Shown here one piece after another: positions 37,207 through 48,499 of a stretch of 57,735 nucleotides of DNA. How positions within the stretch are numbered: position 1 is the stretch's first letter; each line of letters begins with the position of its first letter. This DNA is from a cyanobacterium PCC 7702 (GTDB taxonomy: Bacteria > Cyanobacteriota > Cyanobacteriia > Cyanobacteriales > Nostocaceae). The notes under the pieces are model-generated. The model did no database searches. It had not been told where the DNA came from and saw only the letters and a list, made by a program, of their open reading frames with translations. The stretch covers positions 1,434,615 through 1,492,349 of the forward strand of contig KB235926.1 in the NCBI GenBank assembly GCA_000332255.1, read 5' to 3'. A program made the translations under genes and the position numbers.

Positions 37207-38073
37207 GTGAAACTAGCAGTTTATGGAAAAGGCGGTATAGGCAAATCTACGACAAGCTGTAATATATCTGTCGCTTTTGCCAGGCGGGGTAAAAAAGTGC
37301 TGCAAATCGGTTGCGATCCGAAACACGACAGTACCTTTACCCTGACCGGCTTTTTGATTCCCACGATCATCGATACCCTTCAGGAAAAAAACTTTCACTA
37401 TGAAGATATCTGGCCTGAAGATGTCATCTATAAAGGCTATGGAGGAGTGGATTGCGTCGAAGCTGGTGGTCCTCCCGCAGGAGCTGGTTGTGGTGGTTAC
37501 GTAGTGGGTGAGACAGTAAAATTACTGAAAGAACTTAACGCCTTTGACGAATACGACATAATTTTATTTGACGTTTTGGGAGACGTTGTTTGCGGTGGTT
37601 TTGCTGCTCCTCTCAACTATGCTGACTACTGCATTATCGTCACTGATAATGGTTTTGATGCTTTGTTTGCTGCTAACCGCATTGCTGCTTCTGTGCGCGA
37701 GAAAGCACGAACTCATCCGCTGCGTTTGGCTGGTTTAATTGGTAACCGTACCTCTAAACGGGATTTGATCGACAAATATGTCGAAGCAGTGCCAATGCCA
37801 GTATTAGAAGTCTTACCTTTGATAGAAGATATTCGTGTTTCCCGTGTCAAGGGTAAAACTTTGTTTGAAATGGCACAGAAGGATCCCAGTTTAAACTATG
37901 TTTGCGATTACTACTTAAATATAGCCGATCAAATTTTAGCTATGCCAGAAGGCGTGGTTCCGCAAGATGCTCAAGACCGGGAATTGTTTTCTTTGTTATC
38001 CGATTTTTACTTAAATCCGAATAAACCACAGGTTCCTAATCCGGAAGAAGAATTAGACTTGATGATTGTATAA
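37207..38073 (+). CDS. chlL: Light-independent protochlorophyllide reductase iron protein ChlL
   Basis: 288 residues, full length, GTG start. ChlL is the NifH-like ATPase that passes electrons to ChlN-ChlB in the dark reduction of protochlorophyllide. Walker A ([13 protein letters not shown]), the switch region ([10 protein letters not shown]) and both [4Fe-4S] cysteines (AGCGGYVVG and [10 protein letters not shown]) are present. The next frame overlaps slightly upstream of its true start. The operon contains chlN but not chlB, which is normally encoded elsewhere in cyanobacteria. Confidence 0.97.
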   Translation: MKLAVYGKGGIGKSTTSCNISVAFARRGKKVLQIGCDPKHDSTFTLTGFLIPTIIDTLQEKNFHYEDIWPEDVIYKGYGGVDCVEAGGPPAGAGCGGYVVGETVKLLKELNAFDEYDIILFDVLGDVVCGGFAAPLNYADYCIIVTDNGFDALFAANRIAASVREKARTHPLRLAGLIGNRTSKRDLIDKYVEAVPMPVLEVLPLIEDIRVSRVKGKTLFEMAQKDPSLNYVCDYYLNIADQILAMPEGVVPQDAQDRELFSLLSDFYLNPNKPQVPNPEEELDLMIV

Positions 38074-38101
38074 ATCATTTTTTCTCAGGATGAGGGACAA
38101 T

Positions 38102-38887
38102 ATGGCCTTCTTTTACAGCTTTACCGAGTCATTGAAACAAAAGTGGTTGCATTTTTTTCAAGTCAATCGCGAGTGGATCAAACTGCACATGGAAGTTGAA
38201 TCAGTTTATACACCTGATGGCGGAAAGCGACCACCTTCTTACCTCATCTTGGGAGTAGTTAACGCGCTGGAGCCAAAGTTAGCGCAATTAATGCTACCAT
38301 TTTCCAAGCTAAATCCTGATGCTGATACTCTCATTGAGGTACTGGGTTTAAATTTCGATCCAGATTATGCTCTCGGTCTCGGTAATTGCTTGATACCCAA
38401 ACAGGAAAGCTGCCAAAATACTGGCGAGTCAGGCAAAACTGATGATGAAACACTGACAGTTCCGCCAGTCAACGATTTGGAAAGTGCTACTAGCGCTGAG
38501 GATTTGGGAATGACCTACGACCATGAAGAAACTTTAATGGTCAGCGATACAACTACTGTACGAGACGAATTAAGAGCAGCAGCGATCGCTGAAGCTGCAA
38601 AACCAGTACAGTCGGAGGAGCTATCCCAAACCAGCGAGGAGGATGAATTTGGTGACATTTCTTTTGACGAACTAAACGAAATAGGAAGCCAAATTTCTTC
38701 CGCTACAGTTGCACCAGGGACAAACGATTTTACCGAAGTTTTGTCCGACGTTTGGGGTGAGGAAACAACATCATCATCTTCTGCTGTGCCAACGGGCGAA
38801 AGCAATACGGATATTTTCATCGGGGAAGAACTGACAAGTAACGCTTTTGACGAGTCGGAAATTGCCCGTTTCTTCCCCAACAGGTAA
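38102..38887 (+). CDS. DUF5331-type protein between chlL and chlN
   Basis: 261 residues from the ATG at 38102 (MAFFYSFTESLKQKWLHFF); 28 bases after the chlL stop, with GATGAGGGA as ribosome-binding site. The N-terminal 110 residues form the conserved part (REWIKLHMEVESVYTPDGGK, PPSYLILGVVNALEPKLAQL, FDPDYALGLGNCLIP). The C-terminal 150 residues are acidic, Ser/Thr/Glu-rich and probably disordered. This gene is commonly found at this place in cyanobacterial chl operons; function unknown. Confidence 0.8.
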   Translation: MAFFYSFTESLKQKWLHFFQVNREWIKLHMEVESVYTPDGGKRPPSYLILGVVNALEPKLAQLMLPFSKLNPDADTLIEVLGLNFDPDYALGLGNCLIPKQESCQNTGESGKTDDETLTVPPVNDLESATSAEDLGMTYDHEETLMVSDTTTVRDELRAAAIAEAAKPVQSEELSQTSEEDEFGDISFDELNEIGSQISSATVAPGTNDFTEVLSDVWGEETTSSSSAVPTGESNTDIFIGEELTSNAFDESEIARFFPNR

Positions 38888-38901
38888 CGTTGGCTAGATA
38901 G

Positions 38902-40371
<1,470 letters not shown>

Positions 40372-40390
40372 GCGCGTCACTGGTGGAAGC

Positions 40391-40424
40391 AGAGCGATCG
40401 CAGGATGTTAGATCGCTCTTTTTT
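40391..40424 (+). terminator. Rho-independent terminator of the chlL operon
   Basis: AGAGCGATC, an 11-base loop, GATCGCTCT, then TTTTTT. The stem incorporates a HIP1-like GCGATCGC core. It lies in the 99-base gap between chlN and the convergent kinase gene. Confidence 0.8.
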
Positions 40425-40470
40425 CGCCTTCTCCTCTCATGTTTGCAACCACTGCGGGTCATGTCTTACC

Positions 40471-42690
40471 TTAGATTGCCCCTATTTTTGATTTTTTGGC
40501 AACCTGCTGGTCAGTAAAATATTGCTTGGCGCGATCGAGATATCTGCCAGATTCATTTTTCTCAATCAATCCATTCACAACTAAACCTAAAACCTTTTGA
40601 TTGGCTCGCTTTAACATCTCTTGCACTGCGTTGGCGCTGTCGTAATCGATAACACCGGGACGGGCTACTAATAAAATTCCATCAGTGATTTGACCTAAAG
40701 TTAGAGCATCCGCGGCAATGAGCAGGGGAGGAGCATCAAAAATTACATAGTCGTAATGCTTGCAAGAATAATCCACAAGTGATGCCATGGCCACTGAATC
40801 AAGCAAGGCTAGAGGATTGGGAGGTCTGCTTCCAGCAGTTAAAACATCTAGACAATCCATTCCCTTTTTTGTCACTTGGGGAAATTGCCCTTCACCAACA
40901 AGTACCTCGCTCAAACCCGGATAATTTTCGAGTTTCCAAAACTCATGTTGAGAAGGAACTCGCATGTCTGCATCAATGAGTAAAACTTTGCGTCCCAGTT
41001 GGGCGATCGCTGCTGCTAAATTAGCTGCAACTGTGGACTTACCTTCTTTAGGAACTGCACTCGTTACCACGATAGTTTTCAATACCCTTTCGGAGCTCAG
41101 GAACTTCAGATTTGCCTGAATCATCCGATACATTTCGCTACTTAAGGAGTAGGGTGTATCTCTAACAGCAATTTCTAAATTTGGTAATTCTGCATTTCCC
41201 CAACGAGAACGAGACTTTTTATCCCAGGAGGGAATGGTTCCTAGTAACGTATATGCAAATACCTCCTTGATTTCCTGCAGAGATTTTAAAGATTTATCTT
41301 TTATTTCTATAAACATAATCGTTGCGGTGGCTAAAAATAGCCCGGACATCACACCCAAAGACAAAACAATTATTTTTGGTCCTAATAGTGGCTTTTCTGG
41401 TATTAAAGCCTTGGCAATAATTCGAGCATTGGGTGTATTTCTGTTTTCTGCTACTTGTAATTCTTGAATTTTTTTCAACAGAGTTTGGTAGGTAGATTGA
41501 GCAACTTCAACTCTGCGCTCGAGTTCTCGCTGATTTTGTTCCAACTGGGGTATTATTTTGACTCGCTGTTCGTAGGCAGAGCGGGTATTGTATAAAGAAG
41601 CAAGTCTTTTATTTAAGCCCAGGCGCTGCACTTCTGACTGCAAATAATCTGCTATCAAATCTTGTTTTAATTCTCCAACTTGCAATAATTTTTCGGGAAC
41701 ATCTACTTGAGTACCAATTGTTTGGGCAATTTGTTTTTGCAGAAGGTTTTGTAAGTTAGCTTGCTTTTGTTCTAGATCGATAATTGCTGGATTACCATCA
41801 GAAAAACGGCTGCGTTCAATCGCCAACTGTTGTTCTACTTCTTGAAGTTTTGTGAGAACTCCCTGTACCGCCGGTGATTGACTCAAAGCACTAACAGCCA
41901 TTGCTTGCTGGGAATTTAAGCCAATTTTTTGACCAAGAGCTATTGTTTGAGCGTTGACTTGTTCCAGTTCTGCTTTAACAGTATTAATGGTGTTGTTGAT
42001 GTTGCCAATAATCTCAACTGCAGTCTTTGTTTCCTGCGAGAGGTCTACTATATTGTGACTTTGTTTAAACCGGCGCAGGGCAATTTCAGCTGTATGGACA
42101 GCAGCTTGGGTTTGAGGTAATTGCTTTTCCATGAATTGACGAGTTGCTTGGGCCTCAAAGCGATTGGCGAGAACATCGTTCTCCAAATAAATATTCATAA
42201 TTTTATTGACTACTGCTGCTGCTTCTACGGGATCGGGACTTTTATAAGCAATTCGCAGCACATCGGTACCACCGATGATTTTTAACTGCAAGGATTTTTG
42301 TAACTGTTCGACTTTTAGTGGTTTTCCTTGTGGATCGTGGAGTTGCAACTCGTCTATTACCCGTTGTAAAAGAGCAGGAGAAGAAATTACTTCTATTTGA
42401 GTACTGATGGGATTTTGGGTAGATACCAAAGAACGCAAATCTCCTGGTTCTCCTCCCTCCGCATTATTAGGTAAAAGATTAGACCCTACTACTTTAAAAG
42501 ATGGCATCCTAAATAATAGTTTGCCTTCCGCTTCATAGGATGGCCTAAGTAATTTTATACCCGCAGCACTCAGAGTAACTGTAGCTAGCAAAATGCCTGC
42601 TGCCAGCATCCATCGCCGCTTGAATATTAACCAGTAACGACCAAGATCTAAATCAATGGATTCTCTGGAGTCGAGGATACTTCTGGACAT
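40471..42690 (-). CDS. Wzc-like polysaccharide co-polymerase with tyrosine autokinase domain
   Basis: 739 residues. Wzz-like N-terminal domain with a first membrane helix (LAAGILLATVTLSAAGIKLL) and a long periplasmic coiled coil, a proline-rich second helix (PEKPLLGPKIIVLSLGVMSG), then a BY-kinase domain with Walker A (SAVPKEGKSTVAANLA), Walker A' (VLLIDADMRVPSQ) and Walker B (DYVIFDAPPLL). The C-terminal tail (GRYLDRAKQYFTDQQ) has only two Tyr, not the usual cluster. It is the last gene of the exopolysaccharide operon. Controls chain length in Wzx/Wzy systems. Confidence 0.9.
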   Translation of the reverse strand: MSRSILDSRESIDLDLGRYWLIFKRRWMLAAGILLATVTLSAAGIKLLRPSYEAEGKLLFRMPSFKVVGSNLLPNNAEGGEPGDLRSLVSTQNPISTQIEVISSPALLQRVIDELQLHDPQGKPLKVEQLQKSLQLKIIGGTDVLRIAYKSPDPVEAAAVVNKIMNIYLENDVLANRFEAQATRQFMEKQLPQTQAAVHTAEIALRRFKQSHNIVDLSQETKTAVEIIGNINNTINTVKAELEQVNAQTIALGQKIGLNSQQAMAVSALSQSPAVQGVLTKLQEVEQQLAIERSRFSDGNPAIIDLEQKQANLQNLLQKQIAQTIGTQVDVPEKLLQVGELKQDLIADYLQSEVQRLGLNKRLASLYNTRSAYEQRVKIIPQLEQNQRELERRVEVAQSTYQTLLKKIQELQVAENRNTPNARIIAKALIPEKPLLGPKIIVLSLGVMSGLFLATATIMFIEIKDKSLKSLQEIKEVFAYTLLGTIPSWDKKSRSRWGNAELPNLEIAVRDTPYSLSSEMYRMIQANLKFLSSERVLKTIVVTSAVPKEGKSTVAANLAAAIAQLGRKVLLIDADMRVPSQHEFWKLENYPGLSEVLVGEGQFPQVTKKGMDCLDVLTAGSRPPNPLALLDSVAMASLVDYSCKHYDYVIFDAPPLLIAADALTLGQITDGILLVARPGVIDYDSANAVQEMLKRANQKVLGLVVNGLIEKNESGRYLDRAKQYFTDQQVAKKSKIGAI

Positions 42691-42854
42691 AAAACTGCGG
42701 AAGTAGGGGTTTGCTGCTTGAAATTAAATAAAATTTTACTTGCTTGGAGTGAATATTAAGTGCTGCTATAGGTATAAGTAATATTATTTAGCAATAGTAT
42801 CTGGATTGCCAAACCTTAAAATTTTTATACGCTTACACAGAACAAGTTTAGGGC

Positions 42855-44021
42855 TTAGCGTTTGGGAGCGTTATCAAAAGCACGAGCGATCGCATTCCAG
42901 GCCAGCTTGCGTTGCATTTGAGCATCTAGAGGAAGGGGACGAACAGGCGCTCGATCTGGTCTGGGTTCGAATTCGTTGAGCCAAGAGTAGCGATCGCTTA
43001 ATCCCCAAGTAATCACGGCAATGACTGCTTTTTCCTCGAGTACGGTGGAAAGGTAATCTTCGTAGACTGCGGCGATGATGCGATCGCGCACCTTAATATC
43101 TCTGGGCAGCTTTTTATCTACCACATCCAGTTCTGTAATTAAAATCTTCAAACCTAAACCGGCTACATGGTGCAGGAATTGTCTTAGCTTTTTTGGATTA
43201 AATTTATTATCACCTGGTGATAAGTGAGCTTGGATTCCAAGAGCATGAATTGGTACACTTTTAGCCCGTAAACGCTCTAGTAATTTGAGTACTGCTGTTC
43301 TTTTAGTTTCCTGTTCAGGATTATCATAATCCAAGCCATACTCGTTATAAACCAATAATGCTTTGGGATCTGCGGCTGCGGTGAGACGAAAAGCTAAGTC
43401 AATATAGTTTGGTCCCAATAACTGCAACCAGGGAGTAATTCGCAAATTGTCACGCCTACCGTCTTTTGGTTGAATAATTTCATTCACAACATCCCAAGAA
43501 TGAATTTTTCCAGCATACCGCTTCACAAGTGCGTGAATGTGGTTTTCTAATATTTGCTCTGCGTTTTGTCTGTTGACTGTTTTCTGAAACCAAGGAGGTA
43601 AAGATTCATGCCATACCAGGGTATGGCCGCGTAACAGCAGATTGTGAGTTGCAGCAAAATTAGCCATCCAGTCTGCTGCAGTAAAATCAAAACGATTTGG
43701 GCTGGGGCGAAGCCTAACGTTACCAGCAGTCCACTTAAATTCCCATTCTGGTACTAGCAGACTACAATTTTGGACTATAGCAGCAGCATATAAGGGATTA
43801 GATGAAAGATCGATTTTACGACTTGCAGCTCCATAAATCAGTCCTTTCTTGGCAGCACGTTGACTCAAAGAAAGCTTTCCAGTTACTTGAAAATCCTTTT
43901 TAAGATTATCAACTGCTTGTACGAGCTGCTTTGTTGCTAATGCACCTACTGCTGCTAAGCCCCCTAAACCAAATAAAATCTTGCGTCTGCTGATGAATTT
44001 GCCTCTTTTATTCATAAACAA
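42855..44021 (-). CDS. GH10 family endo-1,4-beta-xylanase-like hydrolase
   Basis: 388 residues. N-terminal SRRKILFGLGGLAAVGAL looks like a Tat or Sec signal. GH10 barrel with FKWTAGNVRLRPSPNRFDF, LRGHTLVWHESLPPWF, the acid/base Glu in SWDVVNEIIQPKDGRR and the nucleophile Glu in LKILITELDVVD, plus VITWGLSDRYSWL. Length and both catalytic residues are intact. Its place within the exopolysaccharide operon suggests a role in trimming or releasing the polymer made here, not plant xylan; that is inference. Confidence 0.9.
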   Translation of the reverse strand: MFMNKRGKFISRRKILFGLGGLAAVGALATKQLVQAVDNLKKDFQVTGKLSLSQRAAKKGLIYGAASRKIDLSSNPLYAAAIVQNCSLLVPEWEFKWTAGNVRLRPSPNRFDFTAADWMANFAATHNLLLRGHTLVWHESLPPWFQKTVNRQNAEQILENHIHALVKRYAGKIHSWDVVNEIIQPKDGRRDNLRITPWLQLLGPNYIDLAFRLTAAADPKALLVYNEYGLDYDNPEQETKRTAVLKLLERLRAKSVPIHALGIQAHLSPGDNKFNPKKLRQFLHHVAGLGLKILITELDVVDKKLPRDIKVRDRIIAAVYEDYLSTVLEEKAVIAVITWGLSDRYSWLNEFEPRPDRAPVRPLPLDAQMQRKLAWNAIARAFDNAPKR

Positions 44022-44076
44022 TGCATTTCCTTCCTCGAGTTTGACCTGGTAGGATGTATCAATGATAATTAAACTT

Positions 44077-44919
44077 TCAGGTGAAATTTCCCGAACGGTT
44101 TTCTGTCACGCCCTGAGTAATACGTTGTTTGAGCACACGATAAAAAAATAATGGATTACCTAAGATATAACGTTCCCAAAGTCGAGTAGGTTCGGTAAGC
44201 AATCGTGTTAACCACTCAAAGCCACAATCTGTCAACCAACGCGGTCCGCGATATACAAACCCCGTATAGAAGTCTAGACAGGCACCTAATGGTAAAAAAA
44301 CGTGAGTATCAATTTTTTTAAAGTTATCTATAATCCAACGTTCCTGTAATGGCATGCCAAAACCGATGTATAAAATATCTGGTTTAAATTTATTAATTTT
44401 CTCAATTACCAATTCATTCTCTGGTCCTTCTTTATCAAAATGACCATGATGTCCTGCTATTCGTAAATTAGGAGCGATCGCTAGTAGCTTGTTAATTGCT
44501 TTATCTGTCACCCCTGGTTTACCAGCAAGCAAAAAGATAGAAACATTGTGTTGCTCGCAGGCTACAGCTAAACTTTCTATGTAATCGGGACAAGTCATGC
44601 GATGTCTTGGTTCTATTTGGTAGCCCAAAATTTTTGCTCCTAGCAATACACCAAATCCATCGCAAAATACTAAATCGGCGTTATTGATAAAGTTACGATA
44701 CCAAGGTAGCTGATAGGCAAAGTTCATACCTCGAACATTTAAATGGGCTATGGTAGTTTTTTTATCAAGCTTGCTAACTTCTACTATGTAATTTATTAAT
44801 TCCTGGACCGTTAATTTATGAAATCTTGTGTTTAACACTTTTATACTTGGAAAATTTTTAACTGTTAAACTATTGTTCATTGCCACATCCTTACTGTAGA
44901 TATTATCAATTACGCTCAT
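44077..44919 (-). CDS. WecG/TagA/CpsF-family glycosyltransferase
   Basis: 280 residues, typical length for GT26 enzymes that add the second sugar to a lipid-linked intermediate. Motifs: TIAHLNVRGMNFAYQLPWYR, DLVFCDGFGVLLGAKILG, RMTCPDYIESLAVACEQHN, FLLAGKPGVTDKAINKLLA and LYIGFGMPLQERWI. Translated from an upstream-overlapping segment two bases after the next GT4 gene, so tightly coupled. Confidence 0.9.
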   Translation of the reverse strand: MSVIDNIYSKDVAMNNSLTVKNFPSIKVLNTRFHKLTVQELINYIVEVSKLDKKTTIAHLNVRGMNFAYQLPWYRNFINNADLVFCDGFGVLLGAKILGYQIEPRHRMTCPDYIESLAVACEQHNVSIFLLAGKPGVTDKAINKLLAIAPNLRIAGHHGHFDKEGPENELVIEKINKFKPDILYIGFGMPLQERWIIDNFKKIDTHVFLPLGACLDFYTGFVYRGPRWLTDCGFEWLTRLLTEPTRLWERYILGNPLFFYRVLKQRITQGVTENRSGNFT

Positions 44920-44921
44920 TT

Positions 44922-45995
44922 CTATTTAGAGACTAATACCGAGCGGTAAATATCAAGCAAAGAAGCCAGATAATTTTTGGCATCAAACAATTTGACACTT
45001 TTTCTGGCATTTTCACCTAATCTTCGCCTCAATTCTCGATCGATAATTAAAGACTGCATTGCTGACAATAAATCTTGAATACACCCTGGTTTCACTAGTA
45101 AACCATTATGATTGGGAATGACAACCTCAGGTATACCTCCCACGGGTGTAGTAATTACAGGTAATCCCCAACTCATAGCTTCAAGAAGTGCCATGGGCAT
45201 ACCTTCGTTATAAGAGGGTAAGACAAAGACATCAGCTTTTTCTAAAAGTGCATCACGTTGCTCTTCATTTACCCAATTTAAAATATTAATGTAGCGTTCT
45301 AATTGAAGATTTTTGACTATATTTCTAGCTTTTTCTACTTCTCCGTCGCCAGCTATAATTAATTCTGAACTGTGTTTTTCCTGTTCAAGCAAAGTAGAAA
45401 AAGCTTCAATTAAATCAAATACGCCTTTTCGTTCTCCAATCCGCCCTAAAAATAAAAATTTGACTTTTTTAGAACTTATTCGCTGTGGTATTTCCCCAGG
45501 AATTTTCACTGGATTTGGCAATACAACTATCTGATCTGCTTTGAAACCAAAGTTATCCATATAAAAATTTTTCCAACTATCCGATAAGACTATAAAACGA
45601 GCGGATCTGCAAAATGTCCACCTTAATGCGGCTTTAATGATATGTGGTAGGTGCGAGTAAAATAAATGAAAATCAGGGCTATGAGCGTGAAGAATTACTG
45701 GTCTTTGCAATAACCAAGCGACCATAGTAGTAATTCCCTGGCGGAAAGCGCTACCTCTATCTGAAACATGGATATGAACAATATCAACTTCTTTTTGTAG
45801 CAGTCGCCAACACAGTATTACTAAAGCACGGCAAAAAACCAGTACTTTGCCTAAGGTAGAGGCATTAGGTAAAGTAGGTACATGGCTAATTAATATTTGA
45901 CTGGGAGCTAGTTTTAGTATTAGCTTTTGAACAGAAACTATCCCACCTTGGCGTTCCAAACTTTCTCCTAGCATTAAAATTTTGATTTTTTGCAT
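44922..45995 (-). CDS. GT4-family glycosyltransferase (exopolysaccharide)
   Basis: 357 residues, GT-B fold. N-terminal MLGESLERQGGIVSVQKLIL; C-terminal LFLGRIGERKGVFDLIEAF, IIAGDGEVEKARNIVKNL, and the E-x7-E-like PSYNEGMPMALLEAMSWGLP with PVGGIPEVV. Adds a sugar to the growing repeat unit on the cytoplasmic side. Lies between the polymerase-like gene (3-base gap) and the WecG-like gene. Confidence 0.88.
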   Translation of the reverse strand: MQKIKILMLGESLERQGGIVSVQKLILKLAPSQILISHVPTLPNASTLGKVLVFCRALVILCWRLLQKEVDIVHIHVSDRGSAFRQGITTMVAWLLQRPVILHAHSPDFHLFYSHLPHIIKAALRWTFCRSARFIVLSDSWKNFYMDNFGFKADQIVVLPNPVKIPGEIPQRISSKKVKFLFLGRIGERKGVFDLIEAFSTLLEQEKHSSELIIAGDGEVEKARNIVKNLQLERYINILNWVNEEQRDALLEKADVFVLPSYNEGMPMALLEAMSWGLPVITTPVGGIPEVVIPNHNGLLVKPGCIQDLLSAMQSLIIDRELRRRLGENARKSVKLFDAKNYLASLLDIYRSVLVSK

Positions 45996-45998
45996 ATA

Positions 45999-47249
45999 TT
46001 ACAGATTATTTATGATATTCTTTTGGGGAGCAGAATTGAAAAATACCGATAGAGATACGGCAACATAGAGGATCCAAGTAATATTATTTGAGCTTAACAA
46101 AGATGTTTCAGCTATATTAATTAAAACTACATATGTCATGTATAAGAGTGGCCAGAGATCTACCACTGTTTTACTTTTACGTACCCAAGTTAATGCTTGC
46201 AAGTAACTTCGCCAAAAGCCTAAAAAAAACAGTCCTAAACCTAAAAGACCTAAATCTAGCCATAGAGCTAGAAAACCATTATGAGGATGAGTTGGCGTCC
46301 ATCCAACAGCGCGCCAAATATAAGCAGATTCACCGTTCCATCCTTGCCAAAATCCTCCGTATCCATAACCAAACCAAGGATGTTTCCAAATCATTTCCAT
46401 CACAAACGACCATAACTGTGTACGACCAGTCAGTGTTGTATCTTTCCCAAGCGCAGCGAACAACACATTCGCATTGCTGCTCAATAATAAATACAAACAT
46501 TGACCAAGAATTGTCAAAATGATGAGCATTGGAATTATTACTTTATTAGGCCAGCGAAAAGTTTGGAAAATAAAAAATGCCATTACTAAAATTACTAAGT
46601 TTAGAAAAGATGACGTGGAAGCCGAAAGTAATAAAAGTAGAATAGACAAGCCTAATCCTAGCCAAAAAAAACAACGATATTTTTGACCTTGATAGCCAAG
46701 AATAAAAAAAACTATACTGCTATTTGCCATAGCTGCTCCTAAACCATTTTTATGTAAAAATATACCGCGCCATTTTCCTTGATGAATGCCACCCATGATG
46801 CCATATTTGGGTAACAATATAGCGAAAGCAAAACTCAGCACTATAGCAATGCTAAACGTCCAACACAATATCTGCAATTGTTGTTTTAAAGTATAACGAG
46901 AGGCTAAATAAAGTCCAAATAAACTGGAACCGATGAGAGTGAAACTATTTTTTAATGTTGTTGCTTGCTCGAAAGACCAAATAATAGAAATAGCAGCTAG
47001 CACGATAAGAGGAAAAATCCACCTGTCTTGACTGAGAGTATAAAAAGTTTTCCTCCAGCGTAAAATCAGTAACAAGAAGGTAATTATGTAGATAAATAAA
47101 TAAATAAGTCTAATTAAAGAACTATCAAATTCAACAAATTCGTTTTGTTGTTCTCCTCCTGATAGAACAAGGGTTAAAATTGCACCTGAATAAATCAGTA
47201 AAGCTGCAACTGTAAATACTTGTTCAACTAAAATTAACAGCTTTTTCAT
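45999..47249 (-). CDS. O-antigen polymerase/ligase-like membrane protein (Wzy-type)
   Basis: 416 residues with about 11 hydrophobic helices. The long periplasmic loop with IFLHKNGLGAAMANSSIVFF and the later WTPTHPHNGFLALWLDLG (HPHNGFL-type motif) are typical of the O-antigen ligase/polymerase Pfam family. In this cluster it is the best candidate for the repeat-unit polymerase. Overlaps the preceding GT4 gene by four bases. Confidence 0.85.
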   Translation of the reverse strand: MKKLLILVEQVFTVAALLIYSGAILTLVLSGGEQQNEFVEFDSSLIRLIYLFIYIITFLLLILRWRKTFYTLSQDRWIFPLIVLAAISIIWSFEQATTLKNSFTLIGSSLFGLYLASRYTLKQQLQILCWTFSIAIVLSFAFAILLPKYGIMGGIHQGKWRGIFLHKNGLGAAMANSSIVFFILGYQGQKYRCFFWLGLGLSILLLLLSASTSSFLNLVILVMAFFIFQTFRWPNKVIIPMLIILTILGQCLYLLLSSNANVLFAALGKDTTLTGRTQLWSFVMEMIWKHPWFGYGYGGFWQGWNGESAYIWRAVGWTPTHPHNGFLALWLDLGLLGLGLFFLGFWRSYLQALTWVRKSKTVVDLWPLLYMTYVVLINIAETSLLSSNNITWILYVAVSLSVFFNSAPQKNIINNL

Positions 47250-48361
47250 ACCTTAATAGAAGATCGTTTATTCACCTTGATTGCACTGTGATATACTTCT
47301 ACGGTTTGAGCAGCAATATTTGACCAATTTAAGTCTTGTTGACATCGGGATAATGCTGCAAGTTGCATGCGCTTTTGCAAATCACGATCGCTTAACAGAC
47401 GAATGATTGCATTGGCTAAGGCTTGTACATCCCTAGGAGGAACTAACAACCCATCTTTTTCTGATTTAATGATTTCTCTTAAACCTCCAACATCAGAAGC
47501 AACTATTGGTGTTCCCATCCCATATGATAAAGCTGCTACACCACTTTGAGATGCTTCAATGTAGGGTAAAACTGAAATTGTGCTGCGTTGAAATAATCCT
47601 GCAACTTCTTGTAAAGGAATGAAGTTATTTAAAATTTCTATTTGCTTGCAATCATAACCTTTAGGAAAGTATTGCTGAAGATTTTCTCCTTTACCAGCAA
47701 TAATCAACTTGACTTCAGGGATTTTATCTGCAATTAATGGCATTGCATCTAACAAATAATTTAAACCTTTATAAGGCCATATTCTCCCAAAAAACAGCAA
47801 TGTATAAGGTTCTCGTGCTAATACTTTTCCTTGAGCAAAGCGTTTGTAGAAACTACCAAGTTCTCCATGAGATAAGACGTTTATTTTCTGTGGCGGAATT
47901 TGAAAATCTCGAATTAAAGTTTGTCTTAAAGAATTAGCATGAACAATTAACTGTTGAGAGCGATAAAAAGCGATACGTTTACTATACTCTGAACCAAATA
48001 CACTGTGGCGATCGCCCGGATGACGGTATACATCATGTATTGTTGTCACCAATGGTGGCATCTTGTTTAAGAATAGCGTTAAGTCATACCAAGGATCGTT
48101 GGTTTCCTGTACGTGTAGGACATCAGGCTGCAAATTTTGAATGATACGCATCATAGTATGCATAGATAGTAAGTTGCGCGGATCTCGAATACGTGGTTTT
48201 TTAAAACTAATTACACGAATACCTTGAGCTAGACTATGTCGGCAAAAAGCAGAGACAGCTTCTGGTTGAATTAGTGTTAAATCAACATACTTAGCTAGAC
48301 TATTGGCTAATTCAACAGTGTAATCTTCAAAACAGAAGTGCAACAAAGCAACCTTGAGCAT
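47246..48361 (-). CDS. GT4-family glycosyltransferase (exopolysaccharide)
   Basis: 371 residues, GT-B fold: MLKVALLHFCFEDYTVELAN at the N-terminus, LHVQETNDPWYDLT, TTIHDVYRHPGDRHSVFG in the middle, and C-terminal LLFFGRIWPYKGLNYLLDAM, LIIAGKGENLQQYFP, PYIEASQSGVAALSYGMGTP, SDVGGLREIIKSEKDGLLVP. Probably transfers a sugar to the lipid-linked repeat unit; donor unknown. Confidence 0.88.
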   Translation of the reverse strand: MLKVALLHFCFEDYTVELANSLAKYVDLTLIQPEAVSAFCRHSLAQGIRVISFKKPRIRDPRNLLSMHTMMRIIQNLQPDVLHVQETNDPWYDLTLFLNKMPPLVTTIHDVYRHPGDRHSVFGSEYSKRIAFYRSQQLIVHANSLRQTLIRDFQIPPQKINVLSHGELGSFYKRFAQGKVLAREPYTLLFFGRIWPYKGLNYLLDAMPLIADKIPEVKLIIAGKGENLQQYFPKGYDCKQIEILNNFIPLQEVAGLFQRSTISVLPYIEASQSGVAALSYGMGTPIVASDVGGLREIIKSEKDGLLVPPRDVQALANAIIRLLSDRDLQKRMQLAALSRCQQDLNWSNIAAQTVEVYHSAIKVNKRSSIKV

Positions 48362-48499
48362 ATATGATTAAAGATGAAATATTTTCTAAAAGTTAGTTAC
48401 AAGTAAATTAGCTTGATTGCTCATACCATTTTGGCAAACTATGATAACTTTGCAACTAACGGCTTATATAAAACCATTCAGACTGTCGTTTTCAAGATA

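Noticed and set aside
43988-44076. Possible promoter between the GH10 and WecG-like genes
   Set aside because: No recognisable -10/-35 pair; the genes are close and probably co-transcribed.
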